A stretch of DNA of 64,000 bases from Sediminibacterium roseum (GTDB lineage: Bacteria; Bacteroidota; Bacteroidia; Chitinophagales; Chitinophagaceae): assembly GCF_009939005.1 (NCBI RefSeq), contig NZ_JAACJS010000015.1, forward strand, positions 1,614,325-1,678,324, in the 5' to 3' direction. Every line of letters starts with the position of its first letter. The stretch's first letter is position 1. This document shows positions 43,899-51,766 of the stretch, in pieces. The position numbers and the translations under genes are program-made. The notes below the pieces were generated by a model. That model was not told the origin of the DNA, did no database searches, and saw only the letters and a program-made list of their open reading frames with translations.

Positions 43899-44714
43899 AT
43901 GCTCAAAAACAAAACAGTCTTCATCACGGGCGCAAGCCGTGGAATTGGCAAAGCGATGGCATTGCGTTTGGCCAAAGAGGGCGCGAATATTGTGATCGCG
44001 GCAAAAAGCGTTGAAGAAGACCCGAGGCTCGGCGGCACCATTTTTACGGCGGCAAAAGAAGTGGAAGATGCCGGCGGACAGGCCCTCGCGGTTCAGCTCG
44101 ATATAAGGCACGAGGAACAGATCCAGTCGGCCGTTCAACAGGCAGTAGATAAATTCGGCGGCATCGATATACTCATCAACAATGCTTCGGCGATCCAACT
44201 CACACCAACGGAGCAAACGGAATCAAAGCGTTTCGACCTGATGCAAAGCATCAATGTGCGCGGCACGTTTCTTATGGGCAAATATTGCATCCCACACCTG
44301 AAAAAAGGGAACAACCCGCACATCATCACACTTTCTCCTCCCATCAACCTCAACCCGAAATGGATGGGCGGGCACATCGCCTACACCATTACCAAATACA
44401 GCATGAGCATGCTCGCACTGGGATGGGCCGCAGAGCTCAAAGGTGCCGGTGTTGCCTCCAACGCGTTGTGGCCACGCACAACCATCGACACTGCGGCCGT
44501 ACGGAACCTACTGGGTGGCGAGGCACTTGCGAAAATGAGCCGCACCACAGATATACTGGCAGATTGTGTTTACTACATTGTTACCAAACCATCACATCAA
44601 TGCACCGGCCATACTTTTATCGACGAAGAAGTGCTCGCCGCGGAAGGCATCACCGATCTTGATAAATATGCTGTTGTGCCGGGCGGGCAATTGTACCCCG
44701 ATCTTTTTGTATAG
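43899..44714 (+). CDS. short-chain dehydrogenase/reductase (HSDL2-like)
   Basis: 271 residues of the classical SDR fold: cofactor motif TGASRGIGKAMAL, NNASAIQL, catalytic Ser in TLSPPINLNP, and YTITKYSMS giving the YxxxK pair. The Pro-Pro after Ser and the insertion NPKWMGG resemble hydroxysteroid-dehydrogenase-like protein 2 relatives. An NADP-type cofactor is suggested by the basic pattern AAKSVEEDPRLGG. Substrate unknown; lipid or short-chain acyl alcohols are plausible. Confidence 0.88.
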   Translation: MLKNKTVFITGASRGIGKAMALRLAKEGANIVIAAKSVEEDPRLGGTIFTAAKEVEDAGGQALAVQLDIRHEEQIQSAVQQAVDKFGGIDILINNASAIQLTPTEQTESKRFDLMQSINVRGTFLMGKYCIPHLKKGNNPHIITLSPPINLNPKWMGGHIAYTITKYSMSMLALGWAAELKGAGVASNALWPRTTIDTAAVRNLLGGEALAKMSRTTDILADCVYYIVTKPSHQCTGHTFIDEEVLAAEGITDLDKYAVVPGGQLYPDLFV

Positions 44715-44759
44715 AGTGACGAAGCACATACGGAAAAGTAAAAAAGCGGAGGTGGGGTA

Positions 44760-45998
44760 TCATCCTTCAACCACTTCACGGTAAACATTCATATCAACCG
44801 CCTTTTCGCTGCGGGCAATTACCACCGTGGCAACCGTGTTGCCGATGATGTTGGTGAGCGCGCGGCCCTCGCTCATGAACCTGTCTACGCCAATGAGCAA
44901 TGCAAGTCCTTCTACCGGGATAATTTTCAGTATGGTAAGTGTTGAGGTGAGTACGATAAAACCGCCACCGGTAACGCCCGTTGCGCCTTTGCTGGTGATC
45001 ATCAGTATACCAATGATGGTTAGTTGCTGCGTAAGGGAGAGGTCTATCTGGAATACCTGTGTCAGGAATATAGTTGCCATGCTCAGGTAAATGGTGCTGC
45101 CATCGAGGTTAAAGCTGTAGCCTGTGGGAATGATCAGTCCCACCACGCTCCGCTCACACCCCGCCGCCTGCAGTTTTTCCATGATGGCAGGAAGCACCGC
45201 CTCGCTGCTGCTGGCACCCAGTACGATCAGCAGTTCTTCTTTGATGTAAACCAGCAACCTCCACAAGCTAAAACCATAATACCGCGCGATGAGGTTAAGC
45301 ACAACAAAAATGAAGAACAGCGATGTGATGTAATAGGCCGTCAGTAGTTTGCCCAGCACAAGAAGGCTCCCGAACCCAAACTTCCCAATGGTGAATGCCA
45401 TACCGCCGAAAGCGCCGATGGGACTGAACTTCATTACAATATGGATCACATTGAAAAATGCTTTGTTGAGGTTTTCGAAAGTGGCAACGAGTTTTTGCCC
45501 GGCCGCACCCATTTTGGTAACCGCTATGGCGAAGATGATACCGAAGAAAAGGATCTGTAAAAGATCGCCCTTCGCAAACGAATCGATGATATTGGTTGGA
45601 ATGATGTGTGAAAAGAATTCGCCCCAATTCATGTTGCTTGCGCCACTGGTATATTTCTCGAGGTTTTCTTTGGGCAGATGGTCCGTTGCAATGCCTGCTC
45701 CGGGCTTAAGGATATTGGCAACCACCAGGCCGATGACAAGTGCAAACGTGGTTACGATCTCGAAGTACAATAAGCCCTTCCCTCCAACCCTTCCTACTTT
45801 TTTGAGGCTGCCGGCGCCGGTAATGCCGAGTACGATGGTTAAAAAGATCACCGGGGTGATCACCATTTTGATCATGTTGATGAACGATTCGCTGATCAAC
45901 TTTGCCGTTGGAGCGAAACCGGGAAAAAGCGATCCCACCAATACGCCCAATGCAATGCCTATGAGTACCTGTATGTATAATATCTTGAGATATTTCAT
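44760..45998 (-). CDS. dicarboxylate/amino-acid:cation symporter
   Basis: 412 residues of the DAACS family with eight membrane helices and two re-entrant loops. HP1 carries the serine-rich LGASSSEAVLP, TM7 has YSFNLDGSTIYL (NLDG in place of the usual NMDG), HP2 reads TSKGATGVTGGGFIVL. Imports glutamate, aspartate or C4-dicarboxylates with Na+ or H+. Length is normal. Converges on the SDR gene; the two stops are about 45 bases apart. Confidence 0.92.
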   Translation of the reverse strand: MKYLKILYIQVLIGIALGVLVGSLFPGFAPTAKLISESFINMIKMVITPVIFLTIVLGITGAGSLKKVGRVGGKGLLYFEIVTTFALVIGLVVANILKPGAGIATDHLPKENLEKYTSGASNMNWGEFFSHIIPTNIIDSFAKGDLLQILFFGIIFAIAVTKMGAAGQKLVATFENLNKAFFNVIHIVMKFSPIGAFGGMAFTIGKFGFGSLLVLGKLLTAYYITSLFFIFVVLNLIARYYGFSLWRLLVYIKEELLIVLGASSSEAVLPAIMEKLQAAGCERSVVGLIIPTGYSFNLDGSTIYLSMATIFLTQVFQIDLSLTQQLTIIGILMITSKGATGVTGGGFIVLTSTLTILKIIPVEGLALLIGVDRFMSEGRALTNIIGNTVATVVIARSEKAVDMNVYREVVEG

Positions 45999-46127
45999 CA
46001 GCAGAAGTTTGAGGCAATCTACGGAAAAGCGGCGTGATTGAGCGGGCTACGTGAGGAAGCAAAGTAATGGCGACACATGCACCATTCCGGTGCAGCAATG
46101 CCAACAACAAACGCCTACCCGGCCCTG

Positions 46128-47651
46128 TTAGTCCATCTTCTCCGGCCGCATCTGCGGAAACAGCAAAACATCCTGGATAGAGACCTGGTTGGTCATCATC
46201 ATACACAGGCGGTCTATACCAATGCCGATTCCCGAGGTTGGCGGCATCCCGTATTCGAGCGCGCGGAGAAAATCGTGGTCGATGAACATCGCCTCGTCAT
46301 CGCCGCGTTCCATCAGCTTAACCTGCTCCTCAAAACGCTCGCGCTGGTCTATCGGATCGTTGAGCTCGGTATACGCATTGGCCAGTTCTTTTCCGTTCAC
46401 CATCAGCTCGAAGCGCTCCACCAGCCCGGGCTTGCTGCGGTGCTTCTTGGTGAGCGGGCTCATCTCTACAGGGTAGTCGATGATGAATGTGGGCTGTATA
46501 AAAGTATGTTCGCTTGTTGCGCTGAACAGTTCATCGATCAGTTTTCCTTTGCCAATGTTTCCGGGTACGTCTACGTGTAATTTCTTACAAACCTCGCGCA
46601 GTCCCGCTTCATCCATTTCGCTTACATCGATGCCTGTGTTTTCCTTGATCGCATCGTGTATGGTAACGCGTTTGAATGGCGCTTTGAAATTGATGATCTT
46701 GTCACCAAGCACCACATCGGTTGTTCCGTGCAAGGCAATGGCGATCTTTTCGAAGAGCTGTTCCGTGGTTTCCATCATCCAGAAATAATCTTTGTATGCG
46801 GTGTACCACTCAAGCACGGTAAATTCCGGGTTGTGTGTCCGGTCCATGCCCTCGTTCCTGAAGTTGCGGCTGAACTCGTACACCCAGTCGAACCCACCCA
46901 CGATCAGTCTTTTCAGGTAAAGCTCATTTGCGATGCGCATATAGAACCGTGTATCCAATGCATTGTGGTGCGTGATAAACGGCCGCGCCGCAGCGCCACC
47001 TGGAATGGATTGCAACACCGGCGTATCCACTTCCAATGCACCCTGCTCGTTCAGGAACTCGCGTATGGTGTTGATGAGTTTGGTTCTTTTTACGAATGTG
47101 TCTTTTACATCGGGGTTGATGATCAGGTCCGCATAACGCTGGCGGTAGCGGAACTCGGGATCTGTTACGGCATCGAAAACATTTCCTTCCTCATCCCTTT
47201 TGATAACCGGTAATGGCTTCAGCGATTTGGTAAGCAGCGTAAGCGTTTGGGTATGGATGGATGTTTCGCCGGTTTTTGTAATGAACGCATAACCGGTAAC
47301 ACCAATAATGTCGCCAAGATCGAGGCCATGTTTGATGACGTTGTCCCAGAAAGATTTGTCCTCACCCGGGCACAGCTCATCTCTCTTCACATACAACTGA
47401 ATGATGCCTTTGCTGTCCTGGATCTTGATAAAGAAAACCTTTCCTTTGTCGTTAATGCTCATGATCCTTCCCGCCACACAAACAGAAGCGAATTGTTCTT
47501 TTGTTTCTTCGGTATAATTTTCTTTGATATCAGTAGAGAAATGCGATACCGGGTATAAAGGCGCGGGATAAGGATCTATTCCTGCTTCCTGCAGCTTTGC
47601 CAGTTTTTCGCGGCGCACCAGTTCCTGTTCAGACAAATGTGTTACACTCAT
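46128..47651 (-). CDS. lysS: lysyl-tRNA synthetase, class II
   Basis: 507 residues. OB-fold anticodon domain (about 60-170: VAGRIMSINDKGKVFFIKIQD), then the class II core: motif 1 (FVKRTKLINTIREFL...VDTPVLQ), motif 2 (RNFRNEGMDRTHNPEFTVLEWY) and motif 3 (PPTSGIGIGIDRL). YPVEMSPLTKKHRSKPGLVERFE is specific for LysRS. The cognate tRNA-Lys(CTT) gene is 4 kb away on the same strand. Confidence 0.97.
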   Translation of the reverse strand: MSVTHLSEQELVRREKLAKLQEAGIDPYPAPLYPVSHFSTDIKENYTEETKEQFASVCVAGRIMSINDKGKVFFIKIQDSKGIIQLYVKRDELCPGEDKSFWDNVIKHGLDLGDIIGVTGYAFITKTGETSIHTQTLTLLTKSLKPLPVIKRDEEGNVFDAVTDPEFRYRQRYADLIINPDVKDTFVKRTKLINTIREFLNEQGALEVDTPVLQSIPGGAAARPFITHHNALDTRFYMRIANELYLKRLIVGGFDWVYEFSRNFRNEGMDRTHNPEFTVLEWYTAYKDYFWMMETTEQLFEKIAIALHGTTDVVLGDKIINFKAPFKRVTIHDAIKENTGIDVSEMDEAGLREVCKKLHVDVPGNIGKGKLIDELFSATSEHTFIQPTFIIDYPVEMSPLTKKHRSKPGLVERFELMVNGKELANAYTELNDPIDQRERFEEQVKLMERGDDEAMFIDHDFLRALEYGMPPTSGIGIGIDRLCMMMTNQVSIQDVLLFPQMRPEKMD

Positions 47652-47750
47652 AATTTTCAGATTGCTGCGAAATTAGCGCATAGCGGCGAGCTGGCAAAAG
47701 GTTCACCGGCCGCGATGCGGGTTCATGGCTCCTTACTTCCTGCTCACAAC

Positions 47751-48203
47751 TTACTTATACACGTCCGGGAAATGTCTTTGCATAAACCTCGGTACAACTT
47801 CCGGGGAGAGCGCCTGCCAGCCAAACTGTTTGTACAGCTCATGCGCATCGAGGGTACCGAGCAACCAGCGGCGCAGCCCCTGCAGTTCGGGGTATTCGTG
47901 TATGAAGGCGATCATCCATTTCGACAAACCTTTTCCGCGGTGCCCGGGCAATACAAACACGTCTGCCAGGTACGCAAAAGTGGCCCTGTCCGTAACCACG
48001 CGCGCAAAACCAACCTGCGCATCCTTGTGATACAGTCCAAAACACAAGGAATGGTCGATGGAACGCTGCACCACTTCCATCGGGATGTTCTTTGCCCAAT
48101 AAGATTCCCCGGCCAAATACGCGTGAATAACCGTGGGGTCCAGTTTCGATTTATCGGTACTGATCGTGTAATCGCCCTGGCTGGCTTCATTTCTTATTTC
48201 CAT
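47751..48203 (-). CDS. GNAT family N-acetyltransferase
   Basis: About 150 residues from ATG 48203. Compact GNAT fold: LCFGLYHKDAQVGFARVVTD, the acetyl-CoA loop LPGHRGKGLSKWMI (R/Q-x-x-G-x-G/A) and a C-terminal strand GTLDAHELYKQFGWQAL. DRATFAYLADVFVLP is typical of the YjgM/Aat-like group. Substrate not predictable. The frame extends 7 codons upstream; ATG 48203 overlaps the end of the pseudouridine synthase gene by 17 bases, implying coupled translation. Confidence 0.85.
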   Translation of the reverse strand: MEIRNEASQGDYTISTDKSKLDPTVIHAYLAGESYWAKNIPMEVVQRSIDHSLCFGLYHKDAQVGFARVVTDRATFAYLADVFVLPGHRGKGLSKWMIAFIHEYPELQGLRRWLLGTLDAHELYKQFGWQALSPEVVPRFMQRHFPDVYK

Positions 48204-48783
48204 AAAACAATTGTTCGTATACAAAATGCTGGTCGAGCTGCTTCAAGCCCCCCGGCTGCATGCCGTCTATGGATAACCCTTCCACCCGGTAGCGTACCAG
48301 GCGCAAAGTAGGAAATCCGACCTTGGCTGTCATCTTTCTTACCTGCCTGTTTTTTCCCTCCGCCAGGATCATGCGCAGCCACGGCGCCGGTATCTCTTTC
48401 CGGAAACGGATGGGCGGCTCTCTTTCGGGAAGCGGCGGTTCTTCATCCAACAAAAAAACTTCGCAGGGTTTGGTGTTGTACAATTTTCCGTCTACGTTGA
48501 TCGCAACTGTTTTGCGCAACCGGTTGATCGCTTCGTTTGTAACGGCACCATCCACCTGTACCCAGTATTCTCTTTTGTGTGCAAACTTCGGATCGAGCAA
48601 ACGGTGATTGAGCTGCTTGTCGTTGGTCAACAAAAGCAAGCCTTCGCTGTCGTGATCCAACCTTCCCACCGGGTAAACATCTTTCGGCACATCAAAAAAA
48701 TCTGCAAGCGTTTTCTTTTCTTCTACCGGAGAAAATTGCGAGAGAACGAGATAAGGTTTGTAGATGATGAAGTAGTAATTCAT
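48187..48783 (-). CDS. RluE/RluF-type pseudouridine synthase
   Basis: 198 residues from ATG 48783 (MNYYFIIYKPYLVLSQF). RsuA/RluB/E/F family without the S4 domain: YIIYKP-like start, catalytic Asp in YPVGRLDHDSEGLLLLTND, and ILAEGKNRQVRKMTAKVGFPTLRLVR near the end. Most like RluE, which modifies U2457 of 23S rRNA. A terminator-like hairpin lies 9 bases before the start codon. Confidence 0.9.
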   Translation of the reverse strand: MNYYFIIYKPYLVLSQFSPVEEKKTLADFFDVPKDVYPVGRLDHDSEGLLLLTNDKQLNHRLLDPKFAHKREYWVQVDGAVTNEAINRLRKTVAINVDGKLYNTKPCEVFLLDEEPPLPEREPPIRFRKEIPAPWLRMILAEGKNRQVRKMTAKVGFPTLRLVRYRVEGLSIDGMQPGGLKQLDQHFVYEQLFYGNKK

Positions 48784-48792
48784 ACAAAAACA

Positions 48793-48816
48793 AAAGTCCC
48801 GCAGAAGCGAGACTTT
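48793..48816 (-). promoter_or_regulatory. terminator-like hairpin in leader of pseudouridine synthase
   Basis: AAAGTCCCGC (48793-48802), loop AGAA, GCGAGACTTT (48807-48816), one G-U pair. On the minus strand it is followed by TTGTTTTTG and then the start codon. Looks like a terminator placed just before a gene, so attenuation is possible. Confidence 0.5.
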
Positions 48817-49173
48817 GTATATGGATGGGTTAGTAAGTACCGGGAAATAAATTTCCCTACACAATATTAAAAAACCTTTTACCGAATGCAAAAATTTTTT
48901 TAAACAATTTTATTAACATTTTGGGCCGGGATGTGGATTGCGTCGGTTTTTTTTATACTGTTTTTAATAGCGTTATCATGCAATCAACGGAACGATTTCT
49001 TCATCACAAAAAAATACAAACCCCTGAAACATTGATGAACAAAGGGTTTCAGAGCATGTGTTTAAAATTATTTTTTACTGCATCATTGTTTGCAACACAA
49101 CAACCGGGCTGAAAAAAACGGCCGGGAAACTGGCAAAAAGAGTTAAAAAAAATTTCTGCTGAAAGACTAATAT

Positions 49174-49181
49174 TACCTTTG
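49174..49181 (+). promoter_or_regulatory. TAnnTTTG -7 element of lpxD-like gene
   Basis: TACCTTTG, 22 bases before the ATG at 49204. The -33 region shows only TTTC two bases off the ideal spacing. Confidence 0.55.
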
Positions 49182-49203
49182 ATTTTTCTAAAAAACGCGT
49201 CTT

Positions 49204-50178
49204 ATGAAGTTTCCAGCACCCGTTTCAGCAAATTGGATAGCCGAGTTGATCGGCGCAGAGCTTGCAGGCAATGTGAATGCTTCTGCATCCGGCATCAACG
49301 AAATTCACAAAGTGGAACGTGGTGATCTTGTGTTTGTTGATCATCCGAAGTATTACGACACGTGTTTGAAAAGTGCGGCCGACCTCATCATCATCAACAC
49401 AAAAGACGTTGCGGTGCCGGAAGGAAAAACCATTCTCGTTGTTGAGCAACCTTTTGAGGCGTACCTGAAAATCGTTAATCATTTCCGCCCGTTTGTGCCG
49501 GCGGTCAAGCCGGTAAGCGATGATGTTCGTGTTGGAGAAGGCACCGTGATCATGCCCAATGTTTTCATCGGCCGCGAAGTATCGATCGGGAAAAATTGTG
49601 TGATCCATCCGAATGTTTCGCTGCTTGATTTTACGATCATCGGCGACAACGTGGTGATACAGGCGGGCACCGTTATCGGAAGCGATGCCTTTTATTACAA
49701 TACCAAAAAGGACCGCGACGTGTGGTTCAAAAGAATGCAGAGCTGTGGCAATGTGGTGATCGAAGACGATGTGGAGATCGGCGCCGGCTGCACCATCGAC
49801 CGCGGCGTTACCGCCGAAACACGCATAGGGCGCGGAACTAAAATGGACAATATGGTGCACATCGGGCACGATACAACGGTTGGAAAGAATTGTCTCTTCG
49901 CCGCCCAGGTAGGCATTGCCGGCGGAACCATTGTTGAAGATGGTGTTACGCTTTGGGGACAGGTTGGCGTGAGCAAAACCCTGACCATTGGCGCGCATGC
50001 CGTGGTGCTTGCGCAAAGCGGTGTGCCTTCATCGCTTGCGGGGGGCAAAACCTATTTTGGTTATCCTGCTGAAGACGCTTCTTTAAAAAGAAGGGAACTG
50101 GTTTGGATCAAACGGATCCCTGAACTGTGGCAAAAAGTGCTGAACATTGAACAGCGGGCACCCAACAATGAACCATAA
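49204..50178 (+). CDS. lpxD: LpxD-like UDP-3-O-acyl-glucosamine N-acyltransferase
   Basis: 324 residues. N-terminal uridine-binding domain (about 1-95: INEIHKVERGDLVFVDHPKY) is followed by a left-handed β-helix of hexapeptide repeats (GTVIMPNVFIGREVSIGKNC onward). The LpxD catalytic His is in VHIGHDTTVGKNCLFAAQ. It adds a hydroxyacyl chain in lipid A synthesis. It may be a second, divergent copy, as Bacteroidota often have two. The last dozen residues (NIEQRAPNNEP) are encoded by an intergenic-type repeat. Confidence 0.88.
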   Translation: MKFPAPVSANWIAELIGAELAGNVNASASGINEIHKVERGDLVFVDHPKYYDTCLKSAADLIIINTKDVAVPEGKTILVVEQPFEAYLKIVNHFRPFVPAVKPVSDDVRVGEGTVIMPNVFIGREVSIGKNCVIHPNVSLLDFTIIGDNVVIQAGTVIGSDAFYYNTKKDRDVWFKRMQSCGNVVIEDDVEIGAGCTIDRGVTAETRIGRGTKMDNMVHIGHDTTVGKNCLFAAQVGIAGGTIVEDGVTLWGQVGVSKTLTIGAHAVVLAQSGVPSSLAGGKTYFGYPAEDASLKRRELVWIKRIPELWQKVLNIEQRAPNNEP

Positions 50179-50200
50179 CAACGAACAGCATTTTGAACAT
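50143..50200. repeat. GAACAGCGGGCACC-type word at lpxD 3' end
   Basis: The end of lpxD and the bases after it read GAACATTGAACAGCGGGCAC, AACAATGAACC, AACGAACAGC. A near-inverted copy lies at 50296-50335 in the end of the convergent gene. Confidence 0.6.
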
Positions 50201-50231
50201 AACCCGGCAGTAGTAAGCCCGGGTGTGATGC

Positions 50232-50267
50232 AAAAAAGGCCGATGATGGAGCACCGGCCTTTTTTTA
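50232..50267. terminator. bidirectional intrinsic terminator
   Basis: AAAAAAGGCCG (50232-50242) pairs with CGGCCTTTTTT (50255-50265) around a 12-base loop, between the convergent lpxD and thioredoxin-like genes. Confidence 0.85.
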
Positions 50268-50287
50268 TGCATTGCTTTGTCTAAAAA

Positions 50288-51247
50288 TCATCTCTCACGG
50301 TCATTGCCGGGTGCGCGCTGTTCACTGTTCCTGAGCTCCGCCAGTTTCCGTGTTGCTTTTTCGTGCCCGGGTTTCAGTTTTAGTATTTTCTCGTAGGTGT
50401 TGATCGCACCGCTTTTGTTTCCTGTGCGTTCCCAGGCATCGGCGAGGCTCTCGAATGTGCTGAGCTGCTCGGGGTAAATAAATGTGTTCAGCTTGAAAAC
50501 ATTAATGGCTTCGGTGTTCTTTTTTGCGGCAAGCAAAAGGTTTCCATAAGAGTTGAACTCGCCATAATGCCTGCTGAGCGGCCGGATGGTTTGCGCGGCG
50601 CGGGATAGTTCTTCATCCATCATAGGATCTTCTTTTGCAGCAACGTTCCTGTGCCAGTACTCAAGCGCCCTGTAATTGGGTTGATAAGGCTGTTGCTGAA
50701 GAATGGCCAGCAGGTCCTTTTCCAAAGATGTGACCGGCGATTCAATGATCCGCCCCATTTCCCGGTCGCCATCATACACAATAAAACTGGGTACGTGGTG
50801 AATGTTCTTGCCACGCTCCTCGTGTTGCGGGCTCTGTTTGTAATGGGCGCTGCTGTTGTCTACAAACACGATGGAAAGTTTCGTGGTATCCATTCCCGCC
50901 TGCTGCAATACTTTGATCATCCGCGGAACCTCCCGCCTGCTGTCGCCGCACCACGAGCCCAGAAAAACCTCCATTCGTTTGTTCGGTAACAAAGGTTTGA
51001 GTTGCGATGCAACGGTTGGATCAACTGTATAATTTTTATAGGAATCATCGTACCATGTTTTATACGCAGGCATCTGCATGGCGGAAATAGAAGCGCGGCC
51101 GGCAAGAATGGTCTGGCCCGCTTCGTTCCTGATCTCCTGGTTCAGGATAACCGGTGACGATGATGGTGTTGCATTTGAAGGAACAGATGCGCGCTGGCAG
51201 GCTGCAGCCATTACAGCAATGGCAGCAACCATGAATATATTTTTCAT
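50288..51247 (-). CDS. thioredoxin-like lipoprotein with TPR region
   Basis: 319 residues. Lipoprotein signal with lipobox Cys17 (VMAAAC). Thioredoxin-like domain about 75-195: VFLGSWCGDSRREVPRM has C100 but Ser103 in place of the second Cys, and cis-Pro is in HHVPSFIVYDG. A TPR-like C-terminal part follows (about 215-305: NTFIYPEQLSTFESLADAWERTGNKSGAINTYEKIL). Without the resolving Cys it is unlikely to be an oxidase; a monothiol reductase or chaperone role fits. The final residues (SEQRAPGNDRER) come from the shared repeat. Confidence 0.85.
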   Translation of the reverse strand: MKNIFMVAAIAVMAAACQRASVPSNATPSSSPVILNQEIRNEAGQTILAGRASISAMQMPAYKTWYDDSYKNYTVDPTVASQLKPLLPNKRMEVFLGSWCGDSRREVPRMIKVLQQAGMDTTKLSIVFVDNSSAHYKQSPQHEERGKNIHHVPSFIVYDGDREMGRIIESPVTSLEKDLLAILQQQPYQPNYRALEYWHRNVAAKEDPMMDEELSRAAQTIRPLSRHYGEFNSYGNLLLAAKKNTEAINVFKLNTFIYPEQLSTFESLADAWERTGNKSGAINTYEKILKLKPGHEKATRKLAELRNSEQRAPGNDRER

Positions 51248-51301
51248 GTTGATTGGTTTAGGTGTTTGATTAGGGTCAGGTTAGTCAATTCATTGATTTT
51301 G

Positions 51302-51360
51302 ACTTGTTGCATGGCCGCGTTCATGCGCACGCACAAATGCATTGCCGAAATGCAACAGGT
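51302..51360. repeat. 11-bp inverted repeat, 37-base loop
   Basis: ACTTGTTGCAT (51302-51312) pairs with ATGCAACAGGT (51350-51360) with one G-U. It lies between two minus-strand genes, upstream of the thioredoxin-like lipoprotein. No T-tract; possibly an operator pair or leader structure. Confidence 0.5.
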
Positions 51361-51408
51361 ACACCAATCAATTAACTAACCGGTCTTTTTTAAAAATGAT
51401 ATGTAACC

Positions 51409-51690
51409 CTACACCTGTGGAGGATGAAAAACAGAACGCGGGAACTGATCCTGTACAAGATCTGTTGAGGAAGGAAGTTTTTTGTCTTTCTCTGCTTGAA
51501 CCGGCGAATAAAAATGATAAGCCGTTTCGCCGAAGTATTTCCAGTCTGTTTTGAGAGAAATGTCTTTTTGTTTGTCTTGCTGCGCCGGGAAATCTGGGAT
51601 GGCCGCTGTTTCCACGATCTTGTTACAATCACACAACAGCGGATCTCCATTCGCTATGGCTATAACGGAACAGTCTGCGTAAGCGAGCAT
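51409..51690 (-). CDS. small Chitinophagaceae-type membrane/exported protein
   Basis: 93 residues from ATG 51690, but the same frame continues upstream with a clear hydrophobic segment (LKPLITILLALSLYAPHLAK) back to about 51750, without ATG, GTG or TTG. The family, as I recall it in related genomes, has just this N-terminal helix followed by YADC, a CDC-type Cys pair (LLCDCNK) and an end like FHPPQV. So the real protein is probably about 113 residues and starts at a CTG near 51750, 17 bases after the epimerase stop. Cys-containing periplasmic part; function unknown. Confidence 0.6.
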   Translation of the reverse strand: MLAYADCSVIAIANGDPLLCDCNKIVETAAIPDFPAQQDKQKDISLKTDWKYFGETAYHFYSPVQAEKDKKLPSSTDLVQDQFPRSVFHPPQV

Positions 51691-51766
51691 CTTTGCCAGG
51701 TGCGGCGCATACAGCGAAAGTGCCAGCAGGATGGTGATAAGCGGTTTCAGCGTTGGTGGTTTACCG

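Larger units (their letters stand above)
48784..49203. other. intergenic region, 420 bp
   Basis: AT-rich gap between the pseudouridine synthase (minus) and the lpxD-like gene (plus). Contents: hairpin 48793-48816, perfect palindrome GGGAAATAAATTTCCC (48842-48857), long A/T runs around 48890-48915, and TACCTTTG (49174-49181) reading toward lpxD. A 63-codon frame at 48921-49112 has no homology signal or start context and is not called. Confidence 0.6.

Noticed and set aside
48921..49112. 63-codon frame in the 48.8-49.2 kb gap
   Set aside because: Low-complexity AT-rich DNA, no promoter signature or family resemblance, and no conserved start context.
51302..51360. GTTGCAT/ATGCAAC repeat as a second Fur-family operator
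   Set aside because: Shares GCAAC with the merC palindrome, but spacing and flanks differ and no promoter overlaps it; kept only as a repeat.
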